NCBI GenBank assembly: GCA_042218065.1 | Contig: JBDGRL010000047.1 | Coordinates: 1-31,766 of the forward strand | Reading direction: 5' to 3' | DNA length: 31,766 nt | DNA from: JBDGRJ01 sp042218065 | GTDB taxonomy: Bacteria > Patescibacteriota > Patescibacteriia > Magasanikbacterales > UBA922 | Shown here: positions 14,829 to 22,356 of the stretch, one piece after another | Numbering within the stretch: position 1 is the stretch's first letter | How the letters are laid out: each line of letters starts with the position of its first letter | Program-made: the position numbers and the translations under genes | Notes under the pieces: generated by a model | Told to the model about the DNA's origin: nothing | Seen by the model: the letters and a program-made list of their open reading frames with translations, nothing else | Databases searched by the model: none

Positions 14829-15134
14829 ATGAGAACCAGTTTTAAGGAGATAAAAGGCAAGGATGTAATGACTACTTCTGGTGTGTATTTGGGTAAAGTT
14901 AGAGATATTATTTTTGAGGTAGATACTCAGATGATAATACAATATCAAGTTTCCAAATTTCCTTTTCCTAAGTTTTTTGGAGAAGAAAAACACCTTATTC
15001 ATCACAAACAGATTGCAAACTTCAAAGAGGATGTAATAGTAGTAAAGGATGCCAGATTTAGAGAAACGAGTGAAGCTGAAGATGTAGAAGCGTCAGAACC
15101 AGCAGTTATGCGGGATGATAGTAGTTCGTTATGA
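14829..15134 (+). CDS. PRC-barrel domain protein
   Basis: A 101-residue protein whose first 75 residues match the PRC-barrel fold: IKGKDVMTTSGVYLGKVRDIIFEVDTQ followed by a strand-rich segment and IHHKQIANFKEDVIVVKD. The last 25 residues are an acidic, probably disordered tail. PRC-barrels occur in the rRNA maturation factor RimM and in stand-alone adaptor proteins; this short version has no RimM N-terminal domain, so its role is open. It overlaps the following nucleotidyltransferase gene by 4 nt, pointing to translational coupling. Confidence 0.8.
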   Translation: MRTSFKEIKGKDVMTTSGVYLGKVRDIIFEVDTQMIIQYQVSKFPFPKFFGEEKHLIHHKQIANFKEDVIVVKDARFRETSEAEDVEASEPAVMRDDSSSL

Positions 15135-16075
15135 AAAAATTGACTAAGCATGTAGTAAAAACTCTTGCTTTTTTTGATAATTTTAATCACCCCTTAACTT
15201 TACAAGAACTTCACAGATTTCTTTGGAAGAAAGAGATAGATTTTAGTAGCTTAAAAGAAAATATTGAAGAAATCAAAAATAACAGTCTTGTAGATTTTTC
15301 CGATGGTTTTTTTTATTTACGAGACTCAAAGGAAAAAATCGCAACCAGGCAAAAACGAGTTAAGTTTATCAAGGAAAAGACTAAAATTGCCAAAAAAGCA
15401 GCACGTAAGCTGACTTGGATTCCATTTATAAAGGCTATATTTGTTTGTAATACACTAGCTGCAAAAAATCCAGACGAAGGAAGCGACATTGATTTTTTTA
15501 TTGTTACTGAGCCTAGTAGAGTCTGGTTAGTTAGGTTTTTTACTAATTTAGTATTAAAATTATTCAGGCTTAGGGTTGACCTAAACTCAAATAAGGTGAA
15601 AGATAAAATTTGTCTGACATTTTTTGCCAGCGAAGAGAAGATGAATTTGTCAGAGTTTTCTATAAGCCAACCTGACATTTATTTAATATACTGGATTCAA
15701 CAGCTTTATCCTTTATATGATCCTGACAATTATTATGAGAAATTAATAACAGAGAACAGTTGGATAGAAGATTATACCCCTAATTTATCTGAAAAAAAAG
15801 AAGTTATCTCAAAGGATAAGGTTGAGCCGGGAGCAATATCTTCATGTGTTAAAAAAGTTTTATCAGCTATGTGGCAGGGAAGTTATGGTGATCTGTTAGA
15901 AAATCAATCTCGAAAACTACAAGAACAAAGATTAAAATCTTATCTTGGAGATAATTATGAAAATAATGAGCCTAATGTTATAATTAAAAAAGCAGTCATA
16001 AAGCTCCACGAGAATGACAACAGGGAAGAGTATAAGCGGAAGTGGAAGCAAACTTATAGAGAATATTTAGGCTAG
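15131..16075 (+). CDS. winged-helix / nucleotidyltransferase-fold protein
   Basis: A 314-residue protein. Residues 1-70 look like a winged helix (HVVKTLAFFDNFNHPLTLQELHRFLW). The next part is a minimal nucleotidyltransferase (polymerase-beta-like) fold: FIKAIFVCNTLAAKNPDEGSDIDFFIVT contains the Gly-Ser and the two catalytic Asp of the GS-x-D-x-D pattern, and ICLTFFASEE supplies a later strand. The remaining helical C-terminal half is of unknown function. The expected activity is nucleotide transfer to an unidentified acceptor. It overlaps the PRC-barrel gene by 4 nt. Related architectures occur in CPR genomes, often near cell-surface polysaccharide genes, which fits the O-antigen ligase downstream. 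Confidence 0.75.
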   Translation: MKKLTKHVVKTLAFFDNFNHPLTLQELHRFLWKKEIDFSSLKENIEEIKNNSLVDFSDGFFYLRDSKEKIATRQKRVKFIKEKTKIAKKAARKLTWIPFIKAIFVCNTLAAKNPDEGSDIDFFIVTEPSRVWLVRFFTNLVLKLFRLRVDLNSNKVKDKICLTFFASEEKMNLSEFSISQPDIYLIYWIQQLYPLYDPDNYYEKLITENSWIEDYTPNLSEKKEVISKDKVEPGAISSCVKKVLSAMWQGSYGDLLENQSRKLQEQRLKSYLGDNYENNEPNVIIKKAVIKLHENDNREEYKRKWKQTYREYLG

Positions 16076-16126
16076 GACTTCAATTTGAATCACAAAATCA
16101 TAAAATAAAAATAAGACTAATTTAAT

Positions 16127-17482
16127 ATGCAGGAAGAAGGTTTTTTTCAACGAGCAACTCAATATATTTTTAGAGCCTTCTTGTTTTTACTTCCTTTTCA
16201 GACTATATGGATTTATCGTTCGGTCGTTTTAGAGGGGGCGAAATGGCAGTACGGAACACTAGGTTTTTACGGTACTGAGTTATTATTGTGGCTTGGCGTG
16301 GTGTGTTATATGGTCTGGTATCTACAACAAAGAAAAATTTTCAGCTCAGAGGTTAATTTTAGCTGGACTAAAGACCGTATATTTTTATCTGTGTGTCTTG
16401 CCTTTTTGATTTATAGCTTTGTTTCCATTGGTTGGGCTTTTGATCCAAATTTAGCATTTCAATATAGCTTGTGGCTGATGGAGGCTGTACTTTTGATATC
16501 GATATTAATATCCGGTCCTTTTGATAGTAATGAGTTGATCTTATGGTTCACCGGAGGTGGGGTACTGCAGGCTTTACTCGCGATATTTCAGTTTGCTACT
16601 CAGTCAACTTTTGCTTTGGATTTGCTGGGGATGTCAAGCCAGCCTATCATCGCAAGTGGTACTTCGGTTATAGAAGGTGGTAGGATCGGAAGATGGCTCC
16701 GGGCTTATGGTAGTTTTCCTCATCCTAATATGCTGGGAGGCTATTTGAGCTTTGTCGTGATTAGTCTGATCTCAGCTGTTTCTGTTCGTGATTTCGAGTT
16801 TAAGTATGAAAAAATAATAATTTCTATTACTTTAATGATTTTAGCTGCAGGAGTGTTTGTGTCCTTTAGTCGAGCTGCCTGGCTGGTACTGATTGTTACT
16901 CTCATTTTTACTTGCTTTCATGTATTCTTTCACAACAAGGCTCATTCTAATAAAGTAACAGATTCCGTAATAGTTACTACAGTTTTGTTTATTATTTTAG
17001 TCGTAGTTAGTTTTCCGTTGGTAGAAACTAGGCTCTCTATAAGCTCCAGTACTGAGGTTCGTTCAGTTACTCAAAGAATGTCGGGGATTGCCTTAGCTGG
17101 TGCCGTGCTGGAAGATCACACACTTTTGGGGGTAGGTGCAAATAATTATACCGCTGCTCTTATAGATAAAATTCCTGGTGAACCTGGTTGGTTTTATCAG
17201 CCGGTACATAACTCCTTTCTGCTGTTCTTAGTCGAGTTTGGATTGGTTGGCACTCTACTTTTGATAGCGGCGGTGATTGCTTGGTATTACTTTATGTTCC
17301 ATAGGAAAGTTATACACCCGGATGACGCCTTTTATTTGAGTTTGATAATATTTGCTGTATTCATACTAGGTAACTTAGATCATTATTTAGCTAGTAGTTT
17401 TGTGGGAATTATGATGCTGTCTACTGTTATTGGTCTATTTAGTAGGATTCATACTCAAAGAGTACTTGATGATTTGACATAA
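16127..17482 (+). CDS. O-antigen ligase / polymerase family membrane protein
   Basis: A 451-residue protein with ten or more hydrophobic membrane segments. The signature of the O-antigen ligase (Wzy_C) domain is present: WLRAYGSFPHPNMLGGYLSF, then FVSFSRAAWLVLIVTLIF, a large extracytoplasmic loop with GVGANNYTAAL and QPVHNSFLLFLVEFGLVG. The His of PVHNSFL and the Arg residues of the loop are the family's catalytic region. Such proteins join or polymerise glycans on lipid carriers at the cell surface, or attach glycans to proteins. The specific substrate is unknown. It follows the nucleotidyltransferase by 51 nt, and its stop codon overlaps the promoter of the structured RNA. Confidence 0.85.
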   Translation: MQEEGFFQRATQYIFRAFLFLLPFQTIWIYRSVVLEGAKWQYGTLGFYGTELLLWLGVVCYMVWYLQQRKIFSSEVNFSWTKDRIFLSVCLAFLIYSFVSIGWAFDPNLAFQYSLWLMEAVLLISILISGPFDSNELILWFTGGGVLQALLAIFQFATQSTFALDLLGMSSQPIIASGTSVIEGGRIGRWLRAYGSFPHPNMLGGYLSFVVISLISAVSVRDFEFKYEKIIISITLMILAAGVFVSFSRAAWLVLIVTLIFTCFHVFFHNKAHSNKVTDSVIVTTVLFIILVVVSFPLVETRLSISSSTEVRSVTQRMSGIALAGAVLEDHTLLGVGANNYTAALIDKIPGEPGWFYQPVHNSFLLFLVEFGLVGTLLLIAAVIAWYYFMFHRKVIHPDDAFYLSLIIFAVFILGNLDHYLASSFVGIMMLSTVIGLFSRIHTQRVLDDLT

Positions 17483-17502
17483 TTTTAAAAAAGTGTCACA
17501 AT
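17474..17502 (+). promoter_or_regulatory. promoter for the structured RNA
   Basis: TTGACA (17474-17479), a 17-nt spacer and CACAAT (17497-17502). The -10 is imperfect. The whole 28-nt block closely resembles the one at 17733-17761, which precedes the DUF4143 gene. Confidence 0.45.
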
Positions 17503-17550
17503 GTGGGCGTTGAAAAATAGTTTGCTCCTTTAGAATTCATTTAAGCCTCA

Positions 17551-17693
17551 AAAAGCCCAGGATCGGGGGTAAGCTTGGCAAGTCGTTACAAAGTATATGC
17601 GGAGGTAGCGAGAGCTATCTTCATGACAGGCATGCATATACTCATTATGTAATAGGCTCTAGCCGGGCTTATCTCCGGTTTTGGGCTTTTTTT
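17551..17693 (+). ncRNA. rod-shaped structured RNA of unknown family, ending in an intrinsic terminator
   Basis: A nested series of helices can be drawn by hand. 17551-17559 pairs with 17682-17690 (AAAAGCCCA/TGGGCTTTT). 17564-17579 pairs with 17662-17677 over 16 bp with four G-U pairs. GTTACA (17585-17590) pairs with 17648-17653. AGTATATGC (17592-17600) pairs with 17634-17642. The tip is a stem at 17602-17609/17614-17621 with a GAGA tetraloop. The 11-nt bulge ATGACAGGCAT (17623-17633) lies on the 3' side only. The outer helix plus seven T residues serves as terminator. No coding frame fits. The G-U pattern favours plus-strand RNA. The rod with internal loops resembles 6S RNA in outline, but I see no decisive 6S or SRP motif. 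Confidence 0.7.
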
Positions 17694-17732
17694 ACTTAAG
17701 TAGGACGGTATGTGTTAAATTACCATAGATAT

Positions 17733-17764
17733 TTGACATATTTTATAAAAAGTGCTACTATAAT
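17733..17764 (+). promoter_or_regulatory. promoter for the DUF4143 ATPase
   Basis: TTGACA (17733-17738) with TACTAT (17756-17761, 17-nt spacer) or TATAAT (17759-17764, 20-nt spacer). It is nearly a duplicate of the block at 17474-17502. Confidence 0.6.
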
Positions 17765-17790
17765 TAAAAGTTTTTAATTTCAGTAGCTCT

Positions 17791-19119
17791 ATGAGTAAAA
17801 TAATACCAAGAGCAAAACAAGAAAAAATAATGGATTGGATGGACCGGTCCGAGTTCATTGCGATTAAAGGTCCACGACAGGCAGGGAAAACTACTTTATT
17901 GAAAGATATTATAAAAGATAAACTAATTAATGAGCGAGGTATAGATGAAAAAGCGGTTGATGTTATAAATTTTGAAAATAGAAACCTGGTAGATAATTTT
18001 GAAGATGAGCCTTTAAACTTCATCAAAACCAGACTCAGCGATCAACCGGGTAAAAATTATATTTTGATAGATGAATACCAGTATGTGGATGATGGGGGAC
18101 AAAAGTTGAAGTTAATATATGATGAGCTGCATGAAGATGTAAAAATAATTATTACCGGCTCAAATTCCTTGGAGTTGACCGATGAATCTGCTCGCTATAT
18201 GGTAGGGCGTATGTTTTCTCTTTACCTGTCTCCACTTACTTTTAAGGAGTTTTTGTTTTCAAAAAATGATAACGTGGTCAGGAATTTTGATATGAAAAAT
18301 GAAAAAATTAAAAACTTTTTCTTTGAAGAAGATTCCGTAGAAATAGAACAAAAGCAGGACACTTATCCTAAAATTGAAAATTTCTTCGAAGAGTATGCAG
18401 TTTTTGGTGCTTATCCGGCTGTTGTTACAGCTCAAAAAGAAGAAACCAAACAAGACATTCTTCAACAGATCGTGAATACATACATTGAAAAAGATATAAT
18501 CCGATTATTGAAACAAGGTGAGGTGAAAAAGTTTAGAAAGTTATTGAAGCTGGTGTCGGTGCAAACCGGTAATTTACTTAATTACGAGCAGATTACAAGT
18601 AATTTGGATATTCATTTTAAAAAAGTTAAGAAACTTTTATCTTTGATGGAAGAAACTTTTTTAATAAAGAGGATAAAACCCCTCCACGAAAATATGACTA
18701 CAGAGTTAAAAAAACAGCCAAAAGTTTACTTTTTGGATATGGGGTTGCGAAACTTTCTGACCTCTAATTTTAATGATCTGGATCTGAGAACTGACAAAGG
18801 AGAGATAGTAAAATCTATGATCTTGAGTGATATTTACTATAATCAAAAAGACAAAGCTGATATATTTTATTGGCGTACTAAAGCCGGAGCTGAAGTTGAT
18901 TTTATTATCAGAAAAGGCTCCGATCTATATCCGATAGAGGTGAAATATAAAAAGATGAAAAATCTGAATATCACTAAGAGTGTATTGAGTTTCATCAAAA
19001 ATTACGACCCCGAAAGATTCCTGATTTTGACAAGAGGCAGTTGGGGACAAAGAGAAGTTGAAGGAACTAAGGTTCTATTTGCTCCGATTTGGTATTTTGA
19101 TGCAAACATTAATTTATAA
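17791..19119 (+). CDS. AAA+ ATPase of the DUF4143 family
   Basis: A full-length 442-residue member. The Walker A motif is AIKGPRQAGKTTLLKDI near residue 30, Walker B is NYILIDEYQYVDD, and sensor-1 is IIITGSNSLEL. SPLTFKEFLFSKND is the family linker, then a winged-helix segment with NLLNYEQITSNLDIHFKKVKKLLSLM, and the DUF4143 C-terminal domain. That domain includes YWRTKAGAEVDFIIRKGSDLYPIEVKYKK, a PD-(D/E)xK-like pattern. An insert at about residues 170-200 with many charged residues is unlike the shorter paralogue at the start of the window. The role of the family is not settled. It is the first gene of the accessory/defence segment and precedes the restriction-modification gene by 48 nt. Confidence 0.9.
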   Translation: MSKIIPRAKQEKIMDWMDRSEFIAIKGPRQAGKTTLLKDIIKDKLINERGIDEKAVDVINFENRNLVDNFEDEPLNFIKTRLSDQPGKNYILIDEYQYVDDGGQKLKLIYDELHEDVKIIITGSNSLELTDESARYMVGRMFSLYLSPLTFKEFLFSKNDNVVRNFDMKNEKIKNFFFEEDSVEIEQKQDTYPKIENFFEEYAVFGAYPAVVTAQKEETKQDILQQIVNTYIEKDIIRLLKQGEVKKFRKLLKLVSVQTGNLLNYEQITSNLDIHFKKVKKLLSLMEETFLIKRIKPLHENMTTELKKQPKVYFLDMGLRNFLTSNFNDLDLRTDKGEIVKSMILSDIYYNQKDKADIFYWRTKAGAEVDFIIRKGSDLYPIEVKYKKMKNLNITKSVLSFIKNYDPERFLILTRGSWGQREVEGTKVLFAPIWYFDANINL

Positions 19120-19167
19120 ATAACTCAAGGGGTCGATAAAAAATATAAATATTATAAATTTGTAAAA

Positions 19168-22100
19168 ATGCAAACCAAAACCTACTTTCGTGAGATAAAA
19201 AATAAACACCAAAATAAAAAGTCAGGAGAGCACAGCTATCGCAAATATCTGCAAGATTTTATTGAAAAAACAGTAGAAAATGTAGAAGTAACTAATGAGC
19301 CGAAAAGAAAACAGTGCGGAGCTCCAGACTATATCATCGAAAAAGGAGATATTCCGCTAGGATACATAGAGGCAAAGGATATCGGTAAAGATCTAGATAA
19401 AGTAGAAAACAGCGAGCAACTAAAACGATACCGAGAAAGTCTGGAAAACCTGATCCTTACCGACTATGTAGAGTTTCGTATCTTCAGAAATGGAGAGAAA
19501 ATAGATACAGTAAAAATAGCAGAGCTAGAAAACGGTAAGCTGCAAGCAAAAGAAGATAATTTCTCCAAGCTACAAAATATAATCAAAGATTTTTGCAGCT
19601 ACAAAGGTCAGACCATAAAATCATCCAAAAAACTGGCGAATATGATGGCGGCAAAAGCACGGCTGATGAAAGATGTTTTCTACAAAACTCTAAATCAAGA
19701 CGAAGAAAACACCCTAAAAGAACAACTGGAAGTATTCCAAGACATCCTTATCAGTGATATGGACGAAAAGCAGTTTGCCGATATCTATGCTCAGACCATC
19801 TGCTACGGTATGTTTGCCGCAAGACTTCATGATGACACTTTGGATGATTTTTCCCGGCAGGAAGCGAGAGATCTGGTACCAAAGACCAATCCATTCTTGA
19901 GAAGACTCTTTGATTATGTAGCGGGTCCGGATCTCGAAGAAGGGGTAAAGTGGATCGTGGATGAGCTGGCGGAAGTATTCCGCGCGACCAATGTACGAGA
20001 TCTGCTCGAAGACTTTGGATCTGATACTCAGCAGAACGACCCTATGATCCATTTCTATGAAACTTTCCTGTCAGAATATAACCCAAAGCTTAGAAAATCA
20101 CGCGGAGTCTACTACACACCCGAGCCGATCGTGAACTTTATCGTGCGAGCCGTGGATGATGTGCTCAAAGATGAATTTGATCTAGCAGACGGCCTAGCCA
20201 ACACAGATAAAACAGAGATAGAAGTAAATGCACAAGGCACGGACAAAAGACGAAGTGATAATCAAAAGAAAAGAACCAAAGAAGTACACAAAGTACAGAT
20301 CCTGGATCCGGCTGCGGGTACCGGTACATTCCTAGCGGAAGTAATCAGACAGATCCACAAAAAATTTCAAGGTCAAGAAGGAATCTGGCCCAGCTATGTA
20401 GAGCAGGAACTGATACCCAGATTAAACGGCTTCGAGCTGATGATGGCACCGTATGCGATGTGTCATCTAAAGCTGGATATGATGCTCAGAGAAACCGGCT
20501 ATGAACCGACAGAAAAAGAACAACGACTAAAAGTATTTCTAACCAACAGTCTCGAAGAAGCAGAAAAAGAAAGCGACAACCTATTTATGGCAAAGTGGCT
20601 CTCCAATGAAGCCCGAGAAGCAAACGTGGTCAAAAGAGACATGCCGATAATGGTGGTGTTGGGTAATCCGCCTTATTCTGGGGTATCTAAAAATAAAGGG
20701 GATTGGATAATGGATAAGATTGAGGAATATAAGTATATTGAAGGAGAACATTTTGGTGAGAAAAAGCATTGGTTAAATGATGACTATGTAAAATTTATTC
20801 GTTTTGCAGAGCATTTTGTAGAAGAAAACAATGAAGGTGTAGTTTCATACATTACTAATCATGGATATTTGGATAATCCGACTTTTAGAGGTATGAGATA
20901 TCATCTTATGAAAACTTTCGACAAGATTTATGTGATAGATCTTCATGGAAACACTATGAAAAAAGAAACAACACCTGAAGGTGGTAAAGATGAAAATGTT
21001 TTTGATATACAGCAAGGAGTAGCTATGTTTGTAGGGGTGAAAAATGGTGAAGGCAGTGAATTGGCAGATGTTTATCATGCTGATGTGTGGGGTAAGAGAG
21101 AAGAGAAATACAATTTTGTTCTGGATAATGATTTGGATGATATCGAGTTTAAAAAAATTGAGCCTCAAAAACCTAGATTTATTTTTAAGGATAAAAATTA
21201 CAAACTTCAGGAAAAATACAATAAAGGTTTTAAAATAGATGAATTATTTTCTAAGAATGTGACTGGTCTTGTTACATCCAGAGATAGTTTCGTTATAGAT
21301 ACAGATAAAAATGAGCTATCTAAAAGAATAAAAGATTTTTGTGATAAGTCTTTATCTTACGAAGATTTCCAATCTAAATATGATCTAAGTAATAATTATC
21401 AATGGAAATGTAAAGAACAAAGGGAGGAAGTTGGAGATTTTGATAAAAATAAAATCCAAAAGATTACTTATCGTCCTTTTGATAATAGGTATATTTATTA
21501 TCAAGACAATTTAGTGTTTAGAATGAGAAAAAATATAGTTAAGCACTTACTTCACCCAAACAATATTTCACTTATTGCTTCTAGGCAAGCAATTATAGAT
21601 GGGGATTTTACACATGTTTTTGTTAGTAAATTTATGTGTGATAATCGGTCTTTTTATAGCAATAAGGGAATACCAAAGATGATTCCTTTATACCTCTACG
21701 AAAACTCAGACCAAAAAACACTTCTAGAAGAACAAAATAGAAAACCAAACTTAGATGAAGAAATAGTAGAAAAAATAGCAGATAAGATTGAGCTGGAGTT
21801 TACACCGGAAAAAACTGATAAAGAAAATACTTTTGCACCTGTCGATCTACTTGATTATATCTATGCAGTTTTGCATTCACCAAGCTATCGAGAAAAATAT
21901 AAAGAATTCTTAAAATCAGATTTCCCTCGAGTACCGTATCCAGAAAATGCAGAAGAATTTTGGGCTTTTGCGGAAAAGGGAAGTGAGCTCAGATCGATTC
22001 ACTTAATGGAGTCAGATAAGGTGGATGATCTAATTACCAGCTATCCGGAAAGTGGTGATAATAAGGTGGAGAAATATGAATATGAAGGAGATGAAGAAAA

Positions 22101-22320
22101 AGGAAAAGTATGGATAAATGATGAGCAGTATTTTGATGATGTGCCGAAAAAAGCTTGGGAGTTTTATATTGGTGGCTACCAGCCGGCACAGAAGTGGTTG
22201 AAGTATAGGAAAGGTGAGAAGCTAAGCCCTCAAGATATTTTACATTGGCAGAAAATGATTGTTGCTTTGAATGAGACTGATGGGATTATGGGGGAGGTTG
22301 GTGAGGTTAAGGAATTCTAA
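19168..22320 (+). CDS. single-chain restriction-modification enzyme (type IIG / ISP-like, no helicase)
   Basis: A 1050-residue protein. An N-terminal PD-(D/E)xK nuclease-like domain is marked by GAPDYII (Asp54) and GYIEAKD (Glu68, Lys70). A helical coupler follows (about residues 130-320, with YGMFAARLHDD and GVYYTPEPIVNFIVRAVDD). The N6-adenine methyltransferase core has motif I DPAAGTGTFL near residue 381 and motif IV NPPY near residue 499. From about residue 500 to 840 lies the target-recognition region, then a conserved C-terminal domain (FAPVDLLDYIYAVLHSPSYR, WEFYIGGYQPAQKWLKYRKG). Type ISP enzymes have a helicase between nuclease and methylase; none is here, so it is closer to type IIG. 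Both cleavage and protective methylation are expected from one chain. The recognition region is more AT-rich than the flanking parts. Confidence 0.88.
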   Translation: MQTKTYFREIKNKHQNKKSGEHSYRKYLQDFIEKTVENVEVTNEPKRKQCGAPDYIIEKGDIPLGYIEAKDIGKDLDKVENSEQLKRYRESLENLILTDYVEFRIFRNGEKIDTVKIAELENGKLQAKEDNFSKLQNIIKDFCSYKGQTIKSSKKLANMMAAKARLMKDVFYKTLNQDEENTLKEQLEVFQDILISDMDEKQFADIYAQTICYGMFAARLHDDTLDDFSRQEARDLVPKTNPFLRRLFDYVAGPDLEEGVKWIVDELAEVFRATNVRDLLEDFGSDTQQNDPMIHFYETFLSEYNPKLRKSRGVYYTPEPIVNFIVRAVDDVLKDEFDLADGLANTDKTEIEVNAQGTDKRRSDNQKKRTKEVHKVQILDPAAGTGTFLAEVIRQIHKKFQGQEGIWPSYVEQELIPRLNGFELMMAPYAMCHLKLDMMLRETGYEPTEKEQRLKVFLTNSLEEAEKESDNLFMAKWLSNEAREANVVKRDMPIMVVLGNPPYSGVSKNKGDWIMDKIEEYKYIEGEHFGEKKHWLNDDYVKFIRFAEHFVEENNEGVVSYITNHGYLDNPTFRGMRYHLMKTFDKIYVIDLHGNTMKKETTPEGGKDENVFDIQQGVAMFVGVKNGEGSELADVYHADVWGKREEKYNFVLDNDLDDIEFKKIEPQKPRFIFKDKNYKLQEKYNKGFKIDELFSKNVTGLVTSRDSFVIDTDKNELSKRIKDFCDKSLSYEDFQSKYDLSNNYQWKCKEQREEVGDFDKNKIQKITYRPFDNRYIYYQDNLVFRMRKNIVKHLLHPNNISLIASRQAIIDGDFTHVFVSKFMCDNRSFYSNKGIPKMIPLYLYENSDQKTLLEEQNRKPNLDEEIVEKIADKIELEFTPEKTDKENTFAPVDLLDYIYAVLHSPSYREKYKEFLKSDFPRVPYPENAEEFWAFAEKGSELRSIHLMESDKVDDLITSYPESGDNKVEKYEYEGDEEKGKVWINDEQYFDDVPKKAWEFYIGGYQPAQKWLKYRKGEKLSPQDILHWQKMIVALNETDGIMGEVGEVKEF

Positions 22321-22356
22321 ATTTATCAAAATAATAATTAACTTTTAAAAAATAAC

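Noticed and set aside
17551..17693. SRP (4.5S) RNA
   Set aside because: The tip has a GAGA loop and a one-sided bulge; the GGAA loop and the AGCAG-type internal loop expected of SRP RNA are absent.
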